Assembly (NCBI GenBank): GCA_021775995.1
Contig: JAJFGS010000009.1
Span: forward strand, 1 to 56,652
Length of the DNA: 56,652 bases
Origin: Alphaproteobacteria bacterium
Lineage (GTDB): Bacteria > Pseudomonadota > Alphaproteobacteria > Micavibrionales > Micavibrionaceae
Direction of reading: 5' to 3'
Under the pieces are notes generated by a model. The model was given only the letters and a program-made list of their open reading frames with translations. It was not told the origin of the DNA and made no database searches. A program made the translations under genes and the position numbers. Shown here one piece after another: positions 10,921 through 20,339 of the stretch (the stretch's first letter is position 1; each line of letters starts with the position of its first letter).

Positions 10921-10957
10921 AAAAAAAACAAACGGGAAATATTTTTATTCCCCGTTA
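10921..10957 (-). terminator. Rho-independent terminator
   Basis: On the minus strand AACGGGGAAT pairs with ATTTCCCGTT and is followed by TG and eight T. It ends the transcript of the gene at 10984-11556. Confidence 0.85.
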
Positions 10958-10983
10958 ATAATAAAACTAATTTGTAAAATGAA

Positions 10984-11556
10984 TTAATAGATACTATCAA
11001 AGACTCTTTCTGGCGACGTTAGGCCGTCTTTATCTCTGACATACACTCGTTTTCTTTTCTTCTTAATAACAACAGATTCAACATCTTCAGAATCTTCATC
11101 GACTTCTTCAACGCCCTTTCCTTGAAAACGGCTTGTATAACGGTTGGTCTTTTCCTCTATGCTTCCGACATTAACAACGGCTCTTTCTCTTTCCTCTGCT
11201 CTTTTCTTTTTTTTCTTTTTTGCTTCCACTGCATTTTTCTTTGCTCTTTTAACAGCTTTTGCCTGCTTATCCCGTACCTGCTGAGGCGTTAAGGACAGAG
11301 AATATCCACCTTTTTTACCACCTAAACTATATGGTCTTTGAACAGAACTTGACTTAATTCTAGCCTGCTTAGCACCACTCGTCATACTTTTAATGCTTAT
11401 GGGACCTGAACCATAAGCTGATCCTGATCTAGAATTATAAATTGTATTTTCATTATTTTTATTAGACTGCTTACTATTATAAATAGAGCTGTCTTGAGCT
11501 TGAACGGGCAAGCCAAAACAAAAAATTAATATCAAAAAACATGATAAAAAACGCAT
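10984..11556 (-). CDS. Secreted basic/low-complexity protein, unknown function
   Basis: 190 residues from the ATG at 11556, chosen because AAGGGA lies 6-7 bases upstream and a signal peptide follows at once (MRFLSCFLILIFCFGLPVQAQ). After it come two YNS-type short repeats, a Lys/Arg-rich stretch near residues 115-140 (KRAKKNAVEAKKKKKKRAEE), an acidic patch (EEVDEDSEDVESV) and another basic patch. No domain recognised. It lies next to the polysaccharide locus but has its own terminator. Confidence 0.75.
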   Translation of the reverse strand: MRFLSCFLILIFCFGLPVQAQDSSIYNSKQSNKNNENTIYNSRSGSAYGSGPISIKSMTSGAKQARIKSSSVQRPYSLGGKKGGYSLSLTPQQVRDKQAKAVKRAKKNAVEAKKKKKKRAEERERAVVNVGSIEEKTNRYTSRFQGKGVEEVDEDSEDVESVVIKKKRKRVYVRDKDGLTSPERVFDSIY

Positions 11557-11689
11557 CTTAAATCCCTTATATTTCAACCAATTATAGCATTTGTACGCAT
11601 AAAAGGAAAATTTAAGCACAAATCGAAGAAATTCCTAACAGAAACTTAACCATTTTTTAATGCTTAATAGGCATTATAAAACTGAAATT

Positions 11690-11718
11690 TTCAATTAGTC
11701 ATATAAAAAGAGTATACT
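11690..11718 (+). promoter_or_regulatory. Candidate sigma-70 promoter
   Basis: TTCAAT (11690-11695), a 17-base spacer and TATACT (11713-11718), 22 bases before the next ATG, which has AAGGAG in between. Confidence 0.5.
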
Positions 11719-11739
11719 TAATCCATAAGGAGAAAAACA

Positions 11740-12387
11740 ATGCAGGTTAACATACAAGAGCTTATCAGTGAGACAGGGATTGATGAAAAAATCTATCCTG
11801 GAAAACGCATGGTAAAACAATATATGCAGCCTGGTGAATTTAAAAGCCACTGTGTGGTTTTTGATTGGCGCACAGAACTCTTGCGGGTGGAATTGAAAGC
11901 GGGTTTATCTGGTAAATCCCTTGATCTAAAAGATCTTAAAAAATACCCAGTCAGCTACCAGGCACCAACTTTTATCGAACTTGTTGCTGAAAACGATGAT
12001 AAGGAAGAGGAAGAAGAAGGTTCAAAAGGTAAATCCGGTGGTGGTGGTAAAAAACCAGCTATGAAAAAACTAGAAGACTCTGAATTATCTTTAAGTGCCT
12101 TTGATAAAGTCACAACAGGTAAAGTTTCAGAAATGGCTGAAATCAAAAAATTTGTTGTTATGGGCAAAGAATTAGCACAAGAAGCCTATGCTCAAGCCTT
12201 CGAAAACTTTAAAACCCAACTTCACCAAGTCAAAGTTATGGCGATGGACATCATGAAAGATGTCGGAAATATGATCAAAAAGGCTACACCTGGCGGCGGT
12301 CTAGAAGCAAAAGGGGATGAAAGCGTTAAATATAAATATGATACAGAAAAGACAGCCAGCCTATTTGGTGGAATGTCGCCTGGATAA
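11740..12387 (+). CDS. Hypothetical protein with acidic/glycine linker
   Basis: 215 residues, preceded by a good ATAAGGAG site. Residues 1-80 look globular. Residues 85-110 are a low-complexity linker (DDKEEEEEGSKGKSGGGGKK). Residues 115-195 are mostly helical. No signal peptide or membrane segment, and I recognise no family. It stands alone between its own promoter candidate and a strong terminator, which supports a real single-gene unit. Confidence 0.8.
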   Translation: MQVNIQELISETGIDEKIYPGKRMVKQYMQPGEFKSHCVVFDWRTELLRVELKAGLSGKSLDLKDLKKYPVSYQAPTFIELVAENDDKEEEEEGSKGKSGGGGKKPAMKKLEDSELSLSAFDKVTTGKVSEMAEIKKFVVMGKELAQEAYAQAFENFKTQLHQVKVMAMDIMKDVGNMIKKATPGGGLEAKGDESVKYKYDTEKTASLFGGMSPG

Positions 12388-12422
12388 ACACAAAATTAAA
12401 AAAATTCTATCCTTCAATAGAT

Positions 12423-12459
12423 AAAAATCAGTGGCTTTGTAAAAAGTCACTGATTTTTT
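12423..12459 (+). terminator. Rho-independent terminator
   Basis: AAAAATCAGTG and CACTGATTTTT form an 11-bp stem around a 15-base loop and end in a T run, 36 bases past the hypothetical gene. Confidence 0.85.
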
Positions 12460-12477
12460 GTATAGTTGTTTGGCTTT

Positions 12478-12559
12478 ATTTTCTGACAAGGCGCAAGCGA
12501 CCCAAAATTTAATGGGAGTATTTTAATACTTTAGAAGTGAAGCAACGATGTCAGAAAAT
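12478..12559. repeat. Palindromic core repeat, copy A
   Basis: Perfect 11-bp outer arms (ATTTTCTGACA / TGTCAGAAAAT) enclose AGGCGCAAGCGAC, a central palindrome AGTATTTTAATACT, and GAAGCAACGA. The core matches copies at 20764, 24924, 29181, 31931 and 35719, but the arms are unique to this site. It lies before the rhomboid gene. Confidence 0.85.
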
Positions 12560-12620
12560 TAATGCAAATGACTATATAATCGTTTAAGAAGGAAGAAGTT
12601 TTATAAAGGTAAAATTCATT

Positions 12621-13346
12621 ATGAATTCAGACGATAACAAAAATGATGATAAAAACGATAATATCGTGTCCTTCAAGATACCTCGTAAAAAACAAGGTAT
12701 TGATAATGGCGACTTCAAACCTGCACCTGAACCGCTTATCAATATGCCCCCTTATACAAAATACTTATTGGGTATCTTAATAGGAATACATCTGGTTGTT
12801 ACTTTCCTGCTGACCAGTGATCAAACACAATGGATGTTTATAAATTTAGGGTTTATCCCAGGACGTTTTACAGGTGCCGCCCTGTTTGAACCCCTTTCTT
12901 TAATGACGCCCTTAACAAATATGTTTCTTCACGGTGGATGGCTTCACTTAGGAATGAATAGCATCATGTTATTAGCCTTCGGCAGTGGCATTGAAAAATG
13001 GATGGGTGGCAAAAAAATGATCGCATTTTTTATTTCTTGTGGTCTATTTGGTGTAGCCCTACATTTTGCCCTAAACTTTCATGCCATCACCCCTGTCATA
13101 GGAGCCTCAGGAGGCATAAGCGGTCTCTTCGCTGCCGCCCTTGTCATGTTAAACCAAACACGAAATGGCATGACAGGACGTTTTGGTCTTTGGCCTATCA
13201 TTATCATATGGGTTGCTATTTCTGTTATTTTTGGGTTTGTCGATACACCGCAAATAGGTGTTGGCAAAGGTGAGATTGCATGGGCCGCACATGTTGGTGG
13301 TTTTCTTGGTGGGTTTGCCGTCCTAAAATTGATGCATATATTGTAA
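12621..13346 (+). CDS. Rhomboid family intramembrane serine protease
   Basis: 241 residues: a polar N-terminus of about 45 residues and six membrane segments. HGGWLHLGMNSIMLLAFG carries the conserved H...N motif of rhomboid helix 2. GASGGISGLFAA contains the GxSG nucleophile serine (about residue 165). WAAHVGGFLGGF carries the catalytic histidine (about residue 225). It cleaves membrane protein substrates within the bilayer; the substrate is unknown. It converges with hemY with only 2 bases between them. Confidence 0.93.
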   Translation: MNSDDNKNDDKNDNIVSFKIPRKKQGIDNGDFKPAPEPLINMPPYTKYLLGILIGIHLVVTFLLTSDQTQWMFINLGFIPGRFTGAALFEPLSLMTPLTNMFLHGGWLHLGMNSIMLLAFGSGIEKWMGGKKMIAFFISCGLFGVALHFALNFHAITPVIGASGGISGLFAAALVMLNQTRNGMTGRFGLWPIIIIWVAISVIFGFVDTPQIGVGKGEIAWAAHVGGFLGGFAVLKLMHIL

Positions 13347-13348
13347 AA

Positions 13349-14722
13349 TTACGCGGCAGGATCAATTAATAAATTTGACCCATTATCTTTCAAAATAGAT
13401 AGCGTATCATCCACTATCACATGTGCTCTAGGGATATCCCAAACAATAGTGTTGAAACTATTATGCGGCACTGCAATCGCTGACCATTCTTGATAAACCA
13501 TACCTGTTTCTTTACAGGTCCAAACTTTATCAGGGATGGCACCACTCGCTTTTTCCAACACATCCTCAACTTTATCGTCATTATGTGTGATATTTTGTTC
13601 AACTATAGCACGCATATGAAATACTTGTGTTGTAGGATATAATTTTTCCGCTGCCATAAGATGAGCTTTGGCCTCCCCCCAAAACTCCAGCCCCATCGCC
13701 GCTTTAGCCGCGGCAATATGTCCCTCTACACTATTCACATTCAAATCTACTAACTTTTCAAACCATGCCAATTTTTTTGTATCCATGTTTTTGCCACTCT
13801 GCGGAGATAATCTATCCCAAATTTCTGCTAACTCAGGATGCGGATTAACCTTCCAGGCTTCTTCAATCAAGGAAGCGGCTTTTTTATGTTTTTTTGCATC
13901 AATATAATATTCTGCAAGACGCTCTACAGTCGGCACAAAAGATGGGTTTAATTTATAAGCGGCTTTTAATTCACGAAGCGCCACATTTTCATCACCATTG
14001 GTTTTATTGTAATCATGGCGCATTAAACTAATCGCTATGCGGTCACTTATAATTTGTTGTATAGGAATGACGCCTAATTTTTCTACCCGATGGCTAAGCT
14101 TTAGAACTTCTTCCCAATTATGATTTTTTATTTCCAAGGCATAAACCATTTTCAAAAGCCAACCTTGGTTTGAATGAAGCTTAAGCCCAGAGCGTGCATA
14201 TTCCAACGCCTGTTTAACATCACCCTCATCCAATGCTGACTTCATTAATCCACGGATACCTAAGAAAGCCATATCTTTATTTTCCAACAGCAATTCAAAT
14301 CGTTCTTTGGCAATATTCTCATCACCACGCAATCGTGCGGCCTGTGCCTCCAATAATAATGGTAACCCTGTTTGATCTTTTAATAATTTTGTTGTTTCTT
14401 TTGAATATTGCGTCGCTTTCGCTGCATCTCCTGCAGCAACTGCAACAAGCCCGCGTGTTAAGGACAAATAACCTACTTTGTGACGATATTCGGCACGATA
14501 CTCTCCAACAACCTTGGGTACAGAAAAAACAGCGCGTATAACCCTTAAAACATAGGCTAAAATTAAAACAAAAACTGCCAGAATTAATAAGAATACACCT
14601 GTTTGAATTTCAATATCGTAATTTAAAAAACTAAAGTTCATCCCTCCAGGTTGAGAAACCAACCAGATTGATATGCCAATAAAAATGGCAACTTTAATAA
14701 AAAACCATAATGTTTTAATCAT
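13349..14722 (-). CDS. hemY: HemY-type TPR membrane protein
   Basis: 457 residues. Two N-terminal membrane helices (about 7-24 and 40-62) are followed by the HemY_N region with VFSVPKVVGEYRAEYRHKVGYLSLTRGLVAVAAGD, then TPR-like helical repeats to the end. This is the HemX/HemY-associated tetratricopeptide protein, not protoporphyrinogen oxidase. It ends the haem block hemC-hemD-mitofilin-hemY, an order found widely in alphaproteobacteria. The molecular role is not firmly known. Confidence 0.9.
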   Translation of the reverse strand: MIKTLWFFIKVAIFIGISIWLVSQPGGMNFSFLNYDIEIQTGVFLLILAVFVLILAYVLRVIRAVFSVPKVVGEYRAEYRHKVGYLSLTRGLVAVAAGDAAKATQYSKETTKLLKDQTGLPLLLEAQAARLRGDENIAKERFELLLENKDMAFLGIRGLMKSALDEGDVKQALEYARSGLKLHSNQGWLLKMVYALEIKNHNWEEVLKLSHRVEKLGVIPIQQIISDRIAISLMRHDYNKTNGDENVALRELKAAYKLNPSFVPTVERLAEYYIDAKKHKKAASLIEEAWKVNPHPELAEIWDRLSPQSGKNMDTKKLAWFEKLVDLNVNSVEGHIAAAKAAMGLEFWGEAKAHLMAAEKLYPTTQVFHMRAIVEQNITHNDDKVEDVLEKASGAIPDKVWTCKETGMVYQEWSAIAVPHNSFNTIVWDIPRAHVIVDDTLSILKDNGSNLLIDPAA

Positions 14723-14753
14723 GGATATCTTTCAATTGACTTAAACGTTTAAT

Positions 14754-16484
14754 TTATTGGGTGTCAGAAAAACCTCTAAACCCACCAGATTTTTTCGGAA
14801 GAATAGTAACGCCAGATTCTTCATCTTTCACTATCTCTCCATTTCCTAAAAAAGGAACCACCTTTTGAATATTTTGTTTCATTTGGTCTATATCCACATC
14901 TGGAACTTCAACATTTTGTAAAGAATCTACAGAACCATCAACCTTAGATAAAATAACCTCATTCAACATCGTTTTAATCTGTTCTGCTAATAAAGTGGTT
15001 TGTGCTTGATCAATAAAAGGTTGTGCCGCCATGGCCGCTTCACCGTCCAGACTTTCCAAAGTCGTAATACTATCTTCAATTTTGCCTTCATCTATATATT
15101 CCTGCGCTTTTGCAACTGTAGCCTGCGTTTGCGTACCAGAAACCATTTCCCCATCTTTTTCAATGCGCACAATATCTCCAAACCGCGCCTTTGCTTTTTC
15201 TTTAATAGAAACATCTTCACCAATTAATGAAGAAACAACAATATCACCCGTCATTTTTTTTAATTCACTCGATAATCCAGCGGGTGTTAAAACACCTCCA
15301 TCCGCATGCCGACTTAAGCGAGACAATTTTTTCTGCAAAACAGGATTGTCGTCCCCAATAAGATTTTGCAATAAAGCAAGGTCTTCTTCAAATGGTGCTT
15401 CGCGTTCTAATGAAGTACGAAATTGTGAAAATGCTATTAGAATAGCGGCAGCTTTTAAATCCTGCCCCGACACTCCTACTAATGTTTCCCCTAAGGCACC
15501 CTCATCTTGATCCTGCACATCTGCAAGATTTTCATCAATATCATTGTCTTCGTCTTTAACTATTGACCGCAATTGATCGGCTGAATGTTCTAATTGCGTC
15601 TGCCCAGTTACTGTCTCTTCTAAACCACGAATACGCGCTATTAAACTAGCAAAGCTTCCTTCTGGTCCTGAAAGCTCTTCGAGCTTTGTTTCCAATATAG
15701 CTAGGCGTTCTGATATGGCTTGCGCCGTATCTCCCAAGGTTTCCGTTGATATTTCTTTAGCACGTTTTGAAAGCTGATCGACAGTGACTGAAATATTCCG
15801 CGCTTGGTTTTGTAGGCCATCAATTTTTTCCTGCAAATTATCAGGTAGTGAAGTTCCTAAGAATTTTTTTTTACTCTCAATTTCCACTTCTTCAACCTTG
15901 TCTTCTAAGTTCACAAGTTGTTGACTCTGCGCTTCTAAGGTATCTTGATTTTTCTTTAAATAAGGCCAGAATAAATACAGACCTACAGCTCCAGCCAATA
16001 AGATTAATCCTGTTGCTATCCATGTACTTGTTGCAACAGCTCTACGATTATTTTTTTCAATTTGAGAAACTATATTTTCATGATCAGATTTAACCGCTAC
16101 TTCTTCAATCTGAATTTTCTGTCCTGACCCCTTTTCATTGTCATTATAGTTACTTGCGGAAACAGAAGGAACAGATGCTGAAATAACATTAGATTCTTGT
16201 GGTTCAGTTTTTTTCTTCTTCGGTTTTGAAGCAGGAGAGACAGATTTTTGAGCGGCCTCCGTCTGCGTTGAAAGACCACCTTCTGCTATATCTGCAATAT
16301 CAATATTATGCGCTTCTGCCGCACTTAAAATTTGTGCCCGTCTGTTTCCTGGAATAACGTCACGCTTTTTCCAGCCCTGAACCGTTGTCACAGGGGTATC
16401 AATTTTTGCCGCCATCGGACGAATACCGCCAAAGCGTTCAATAATTTTCCCTGCATTTACCAAAGGTTGTTTCTTACTCGCCAT
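14754..16484 (-). CDS. Mitofilin/Mic60-like inner membrane protein with N-terminal HTH-like domain
   Basis: 576 residues from the ATG at 16484, which has AGGAGATC 6 bases upstream; the frame extends to 16505 without support. Residues 1-65 form an HTH-like domain (IIERFGGIRPMAAKIDTPVTTVQGWKKRDVIPGNRR). A Pro/Ser/Lys-rich linker and one membrane helix (about 152-172) follow, then a long coiled coil (about 178-290) and a helical C-terminal mitofilin-type domain. Alphaproteobacterial Mic60 relatives are known beside hemY and hemD and shape intracytoplasmic membranes, so the position supports the call. The stop is 31 bases from the hemY start. Confidence 0.85.
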   Translation of the reverse strand: MASKKQPLVNAGKIIERFGGIRPMAAKIDTPVTTVQGWKKRDVIPGNRRAQILSAAEAHNIDIADIAEGGLSTQTEAAQKSVSPASKPKKKKTEPQESNVISASVPSVSASNYNDNEKGSGQKIQIEEVAVKSDHENIVSQIEKNNRRAVATSTWIATGLILLAGAVGLYLFWPYLKKNQDTLEAQSQQLVNLEDKVEEVEIESKKKFLGTSLPDNLQEKIDGLQNQARNISVTVDQLSKRAKEISTETLGDTAQAISERLAILETKLEELSGPEGSFASLIARIRGLEETVTGQTQLEHSADQLRSIVKDEDNDIDENLADVQDQDEGALGETLVGVSGQDLKAAAILIAFSQFRTSLEREAPFEEDLALLQNLIGDDNPVLQKKLSRLSRHADGGVLTPAGLSSELKKMTGDIVVSSLIGEDVSIKEKAKARFGDIVRIEKDGEMVSGTQTQATVAKAQEYIDEGKIEDSITTLESLDGEAAMAAQPFIDQAQTTLLAEQIKTMLNEVILSKVDGSVDSLQNVEVPDVDIDQMKQNIQKVVPFLGNGEIVKDEESGVTILPKKSGGFRGFSDTQ

Positions 16485-16518
16485 AAAAGATCTCCTAAAA
16501 TCCAAAAACTTTATATAT

Positions 16519-17190
16519 TTAATCCAATAACTTTACCACGCTGTCACGGTCAGGCTGGTTTGCAACCAATATCTCCTTCCATGGCAATACGGAAACAGAC
16601 TTTATCATGGAAGACCCCAAACACAAGACCTTAGAATCCACTAACCCCTGACCTAACTTTTCATGCTCTATGATCGTTGTAAAAGCATCAGCCGTACGTG
16701 TTGAGAAAAAGACAATATGTGAAAACGCTCCGTTTCCAATCATATCTAAGGTATTTTTCGAAATTTTTTGTTTCATATCAGTATGATAAAGAATTTCTTC
16801 ATGAATATCACTTCCCGTTAAATCGCCTGATACATGCTCTCCTCTAATATATAAAAGCCGCTTTTGAGGTAAAATACCCTGCAAAGCCTTTAAATCACCC
16901 GAAGCACTTTGTACGTCTTTGAAGCCTAATTCTATCGCTAAATCTTGAGTAGCATCCCCAACTGTCCAAACAGGCAACTCTCGATTCTGAGTATCCTGAC
17001 CAAACGCGCGTACGGCATTTTTACTGGTAAAAATGAGCCCCTCATAAGTCTCTAAATCATCAATCTGCCTATCATGAAAGACAACGTCTAAAAATGGCTC
17101 ACAAATAACATCATAATTTTTTTGTTGAAGGGATGCCACCAACTCTATGGCATCTTCAATGGGGCGCGTTATCAAAATCGTCCCACGCAT
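16519..17190 (-). CDS. hemD: Uroporphyrinogen-III synthase
   Basis: 223 residues from the ATG at 17190, one base past the hemC stop. The N-terminal MRGTILITRPIEDAIELVASLQ and YEGLIFTSKNAVRAFG motifs and the FFSTRTADAFTTIIE segment near residue 160 fit HemD, a poorly conserved two-lobed family. It closes and inverts ring D of hydroxymethylbilane made by HemC. The hemC neighbourhood makes the call firm. Confidence 0.92.
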   Translation of the reverse strand: MRGTILITRPIEDAIELVASLQQKNYDVICEPFLDVVFHDRQIDDLETYEGLIFTSKNAVRAFGQDTQNRELPVWTVGDATQDLAIELGFKDVQSASGDLKALQGILPQKRLLYIRGEHVSGDLTGSDIHEEILYHTDMKQKISKNTLDMIGNGAFSHIVFFSTRTADAFTTIIEHEKLGQGLVDSKVLCLGSSMIKSVSVLPWKEILVANQPDRDSVVKLLD

Positions 17191-17191
17191 T

Positions 17192-18124
17192 TTAAGCCAA
17201 CATCCCGACTGGCACAATATTAGTTAAATCATGACCAACGCTTTGACCTATTTGCATGGCCTGCTCAACATTTTCACACTGACCCGAAAATGATTTTTTA
17301 AAAACCTCACGACCATCCAGCGCATAAACTTCAGCATGTAAATTTAATATATTTTCATTCATTTCGGCAAACGCTGCAATGGGTGTATGACAGGATCCAT
17401 CCAGTGCACCTAAAACTTCTCGTTCAGCAAACACACAAAATCCTGTCTCCACACAATGTACTTTGTTTAAAAGCTCATGAGACTTAGTATCATCAACACG
17501 TGTCTCCATACAAATAACACCTTGACCACAGGCAGGTAACATTTCTTTAGCGGCAAGAGGATGAATATTTTTATCTTTAATATCTAAACGTTCAATGCCT
17601 GCCATCGCTAAAAAAGTAGCATCAACTTGACCGCTATTTATTTTATCAAGCCGTGTCTGAACATTACCGCGAAACGGTACAATTTTTATATCGGGACGCA
17701 TGGATAAAATCATCGCACTTCGTCTTGCACTACAACTACCAACAACCGCTCCTTCTGGTAACTCAGCAATGGTTTTATATTTACTTACAAAAGCATCTAA
17801 TGGATTGTCGCGTGGCAAAACATGTTCAATTATTAACCCCTCTGGTAGAAAAGAAGCCATATCTTTTAAAGAATGAACCCCACAATCAATCAGACCCGTT
17901 AAAATCATTTCTTCGATTTCTTTAGCAAACAAACCCTTACCACCAGATTCTTCACTTAACGGCTTTTCCCCTTCGTTCTTTTTCCAATCTGCCTTACTCT
18001 TAATAGGCACAATCTCAATATCTAAATCTGGCTGTACTTTTTTTAAGGCAACACATAAAATATCGGCCTGACGCAACGCTAAAGGCGAATTTCTTGTTCC
18101 AATTTTAAAGACTTCCAAACTCAT
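17192..18124 (-). CDS. hemC: Porphobilinogen deaminase (hydroxymethylbilane synthase)
   Basis: 310 residues, usual length. IGTRNSPLALRQAD opens the protein. Arg-rich substrate-binding segments include GSCSARRSAMI and PFRGNVQTRLDKI, and LDGSCHTPIAAFAE near residue 240 holds the cysteine that carries the dipyrromethane cofactor. Polymerises four porphobilinogens in the cytoplasm for haem synthesis. It is divergent from tsaD with 53 bases between the starts and is followed by hemD. Confidence 0.97.
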   Translation of the reverse strand: MSLEVFKIGTRNSPLALRQADILCVALKKVQPDLDIEIVPIKSKADWKKNEGEKPLSEESGGKGLFAKEIEEMILTGLIDCGVHSLKDMASFLPEGLIIEHVLPRDNPLDAFVSKYKTIAELPEGAVVGSCSARRSAMILSMRPDIKIVPFRGNVQTRLDKINSGQVDATFLAMAGIERLDIKDKNIHPLAAKEMLPACGQGVICMETRVDDTKSHELLNKVHCVETGFCVFAEREVLGALDGSCHTPIAAFAEMNENILNLHAEVYALDGREVFKKSFSGQCENVEQAMQIGQSVGHDLTNIVPVGMLA

Positions 18125-18177
18125 ACCAGCGTTGTAAAACCTTTACACCGCTTTGAAAAGATGAAATATGTTGGCGC

Positions 18178-19275
18178 ATGGATAATCCTTTGAAAATTGT
18201 GATGGGCATTGAGACGTCTTGCGATGAAACAGCCGTCGCTATTGTACGTGAAGACGGCAAAATTCTATCCAATCTGGTTTTAAGCCAAATCAAAGAACAT
18301 AAAGCCTTTGGTGGTGTTGTCCCTGAAATTGCGGCCCGTGCCCATATGGACCATATCGATACGCTCATTAAGGGCGCGCTTGATGATGCACAGCTAACCT
18401 TCAGCGATCTCAATGGTGTCGCCGCTACGTCTGGTCCTGGTCTTATTGGTGGCGTTATGGTGGGCATGATGGCTGGTAAAGCCATTGCGGCTTCTCATAA
18501 CCTTCCTTTCATCGGTGTCAATCATCTTGAGGCACATGCTCTAACCGCACGTTTAACAGATAAAATTGAATTTCCTTACCTTATCTTATTGGTCAGCGGT
18601 GGTCATACTCAAATCCTCGTCGCCGAAGATGTCGACCAATATAAACGCTGGGGCACAACAATTGATGATGCCCTGGGGGAATGCTTTGATAAATCTGCAA
18701 AACTAATGGGACTTCCCTATCCTGGTGGGCCTAATTTAGAAAAAATGGCGGCCAATTGCCAAAACCCAACACAAGCCTTAGAAAAATTTCCACTACCCAC
18801 CCCTTTAAAAGGACGTGAGGGCTGTGATTTTTCCTTTTCTGGGCTAAAAACCGCCATTCGTAACCATGTCGAAAAACTCCCTGCTGGAGACCTAAACCAA
18901 GATGATATCGCTGATTTAGCCTATGCCTTTCAAATAACTGTCGGAAAAGTGATCGTAGATCGCTGTCAAAATGCCATAAGTCAGTTTTTATCCACCTACG
19001 GCAAAACGACGAAAAGCCCTACCCTCGTTGTTTGTGGCGGTGTTGCGGCTAATTTACATATACGCGAAGTGCTGGAAGACTTGACGAAAGCCTCTAATAT
19101 GGATTTTATGGCGCCACCTATGGGCTTATGCTCCGATAACGGTGCTATGATCGCATGGGTCGGTATAGAGAAGTTAAAACGAAATATGCTGGACACGCTC
19201 GATATAGCGGCAAGACCAAGATGGCCTTTAGACAAAGGCGCAGAAAAAAGACCAGGCGGCGGTGTCAAAGCATAA
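18178..19275 (+). CDS. tsaD: tRNA threonylcarbamoyladenosine transferase TsaD
   Basis: 365 residues. MGIETSCDETAVAIV, the metal-ligand motif HMDHID, GVNHLEAHALTARL, VSGGHTQIL, CGGVAANLHIRE and LCSDNGAMIAW are all present, giving the complete Kae1/TsaD ATPase fold with its metal ligands. It transfers threonylcarbamoyl to A37 of ANN-decoding tRNAs, with TsaB and TsaE. gpsA follows after 18 bases, a common pairing in alphaproteobacteria. Confidence 0.97.
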   Translation: MDNPLKIVMGIETSCDETAVAIVREDGKILSNLVLSQIKEHKAFGGVVPEIAARAHMDHIDTLIKGALDDAQLTFSDLNGVAATSGPGLIGGVMVGMMAGKAIAASHNLPFIGVNHLEAHALTARLTDKIEFPYLILLVSGGHTQILVAEDVDQYKRWGTTIDDALGECFDKSAKLMGLPYPGGPNLEKMAANCQNPTQALEKFPLPTPLKGREGCDFSFSGLKTAIRNHVEKLPAGDLNQDDIADLAYAFQITVGKVIVDRCQNAISQFLSTYGKTTKSPTLVVCGGVAANLHIREVLEDLTKASNMDFMAPPMGLCSDNGAMIAWVGIEKLKRNMLDTLDIAARPRWPLDKGAEKRPGGGVKA

Positions 19276-19293
19276 GAACCAATAGGGGTATTC

Positions 19294-20283
19294 ATGACGA
19301 AAATCGGCATAATAGGTGCGGGCGCATGGGGGACAGCTTTAGCCCAATCCATAGTAAATTCTGGACGTGATGTCACAATGTGGGCCCGTGAAGTAGAAGT
19401 TGTTGAATCAATCAACCAACAACATGAAAATTCTTTATACCTAAAAAATATTCGTCTCAACGAAATGATTAAAGCAACACATAATGTGCATGATATGGAA
19501 GGTTGTGATGTTTATCTTATCTCTACCCCAGCACAACATGTCCGCAAAACAATTGAAGAAATGAAAGAAATTCTAGCCACAAAACCTTTCATCATTTGTG
19601 CGAAAGGTATTGAAATTGAAACAGGTGACTTGCTCTCTGATGTTGCTAAACAAATTATTCCAAATGCCAATGTTGGTATTATAAGTGGTCCAACCTTTGC
19701 TGGTGAAATTGCACGGGGGCTACCTTGCGCGGTAACCCTTGCCATAGAGGACAAAGAGAGTGGTGAAGAAATTGTTGCCGCCATTGGCTCAAGAACATTA
19801 CGTACCTATTTAACAGATGATCTGTCAGGCGCACAAATTGGTGGCGCCGTTAAAAATGTAATCGCCATTGGTAGCGGCGTTATCCAAGGACGCGGCATGG
19901 GCGAAAGCGCACGTTGTGCACTTGTCACACGCGGCCTCACTGAAATGGGTCGTCTGTCAAAAGCATTAGGCGCAAAAAAAAATACATTAATGGGAATGTG
20001 TGGTGTTGGAGATTTAATTCTAACCTGTTCCAGTATGCAATCCAGAAATTTTTCATTAGGTGTTGCTCTTGGTGAAGGAAAATCATTAGAAGATATCATG
20101 GCAGAGCGTATTACCGTTTCCGAAGGTGTTCACACCGCTAAAGCCCTTCGTTTGATGGCAAAAAACAATGCAGTTGATATGCCTATTTCACGTGCTGTCT
20201 ATGAATTTCTTCACGAAGGAATTTCGCTTGATGAAATCATTGAAAAAGTTCTTGATCGCCCACTTCGTCGTGAAAGTTTATAA
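19294..20283 (+). CDS. gpsA: NAD(P)-dependent glycerol-3-phosphate dehydrogenase
   Basis: 329 residues. A Rossmann motif IGAGAWGTALAQS opens the protein. KGIE, SGPTFAGEIARGLPCAVTLA, GAVKNVIAIGSGV (catalytic Lys) and RCALVTRGLTEM complete the family signature. It reduces dihydroxyacetone phosphate to sn-glycerol-3-phosphate for phospholipid synthesis. Same strand as tsaD, likely co-transcribed. Confidence 0.97.
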   Translation: MTKIGIIGAGAWGTALAQSIVNSGRDVTMWAREVEVVESINQQHENSLYLKNIRLNEMIKATHNVHDMEGCDVYLISTPAQHVRKTIEEMKEILATKPFIICAKGIEIETGDLLSDVAKQIIPNANVGIISGPTFAGEIARGLPCAVTLAIEDKESGEEIVAAIGSRTLRTYLTDDLSGAQIGGAVKNVIAIGSGVIQGRGMGESARCALVTRGLTEMGRLSKALGAKKNTLMGMCGVGDLILTCSSMQSRNFSLGVALGEGKSLEDIMAERITVSEGVHTAKALRLMAKNNAVDMPISRAVYEFLHEGISLDEIIEKVLDRPLRRESL

Positions 20284-20339
20284 AACCACTCTTATTACTA
20301 CTTAATATTATATCGTTAAAATAACTATGGAGATTGAAC

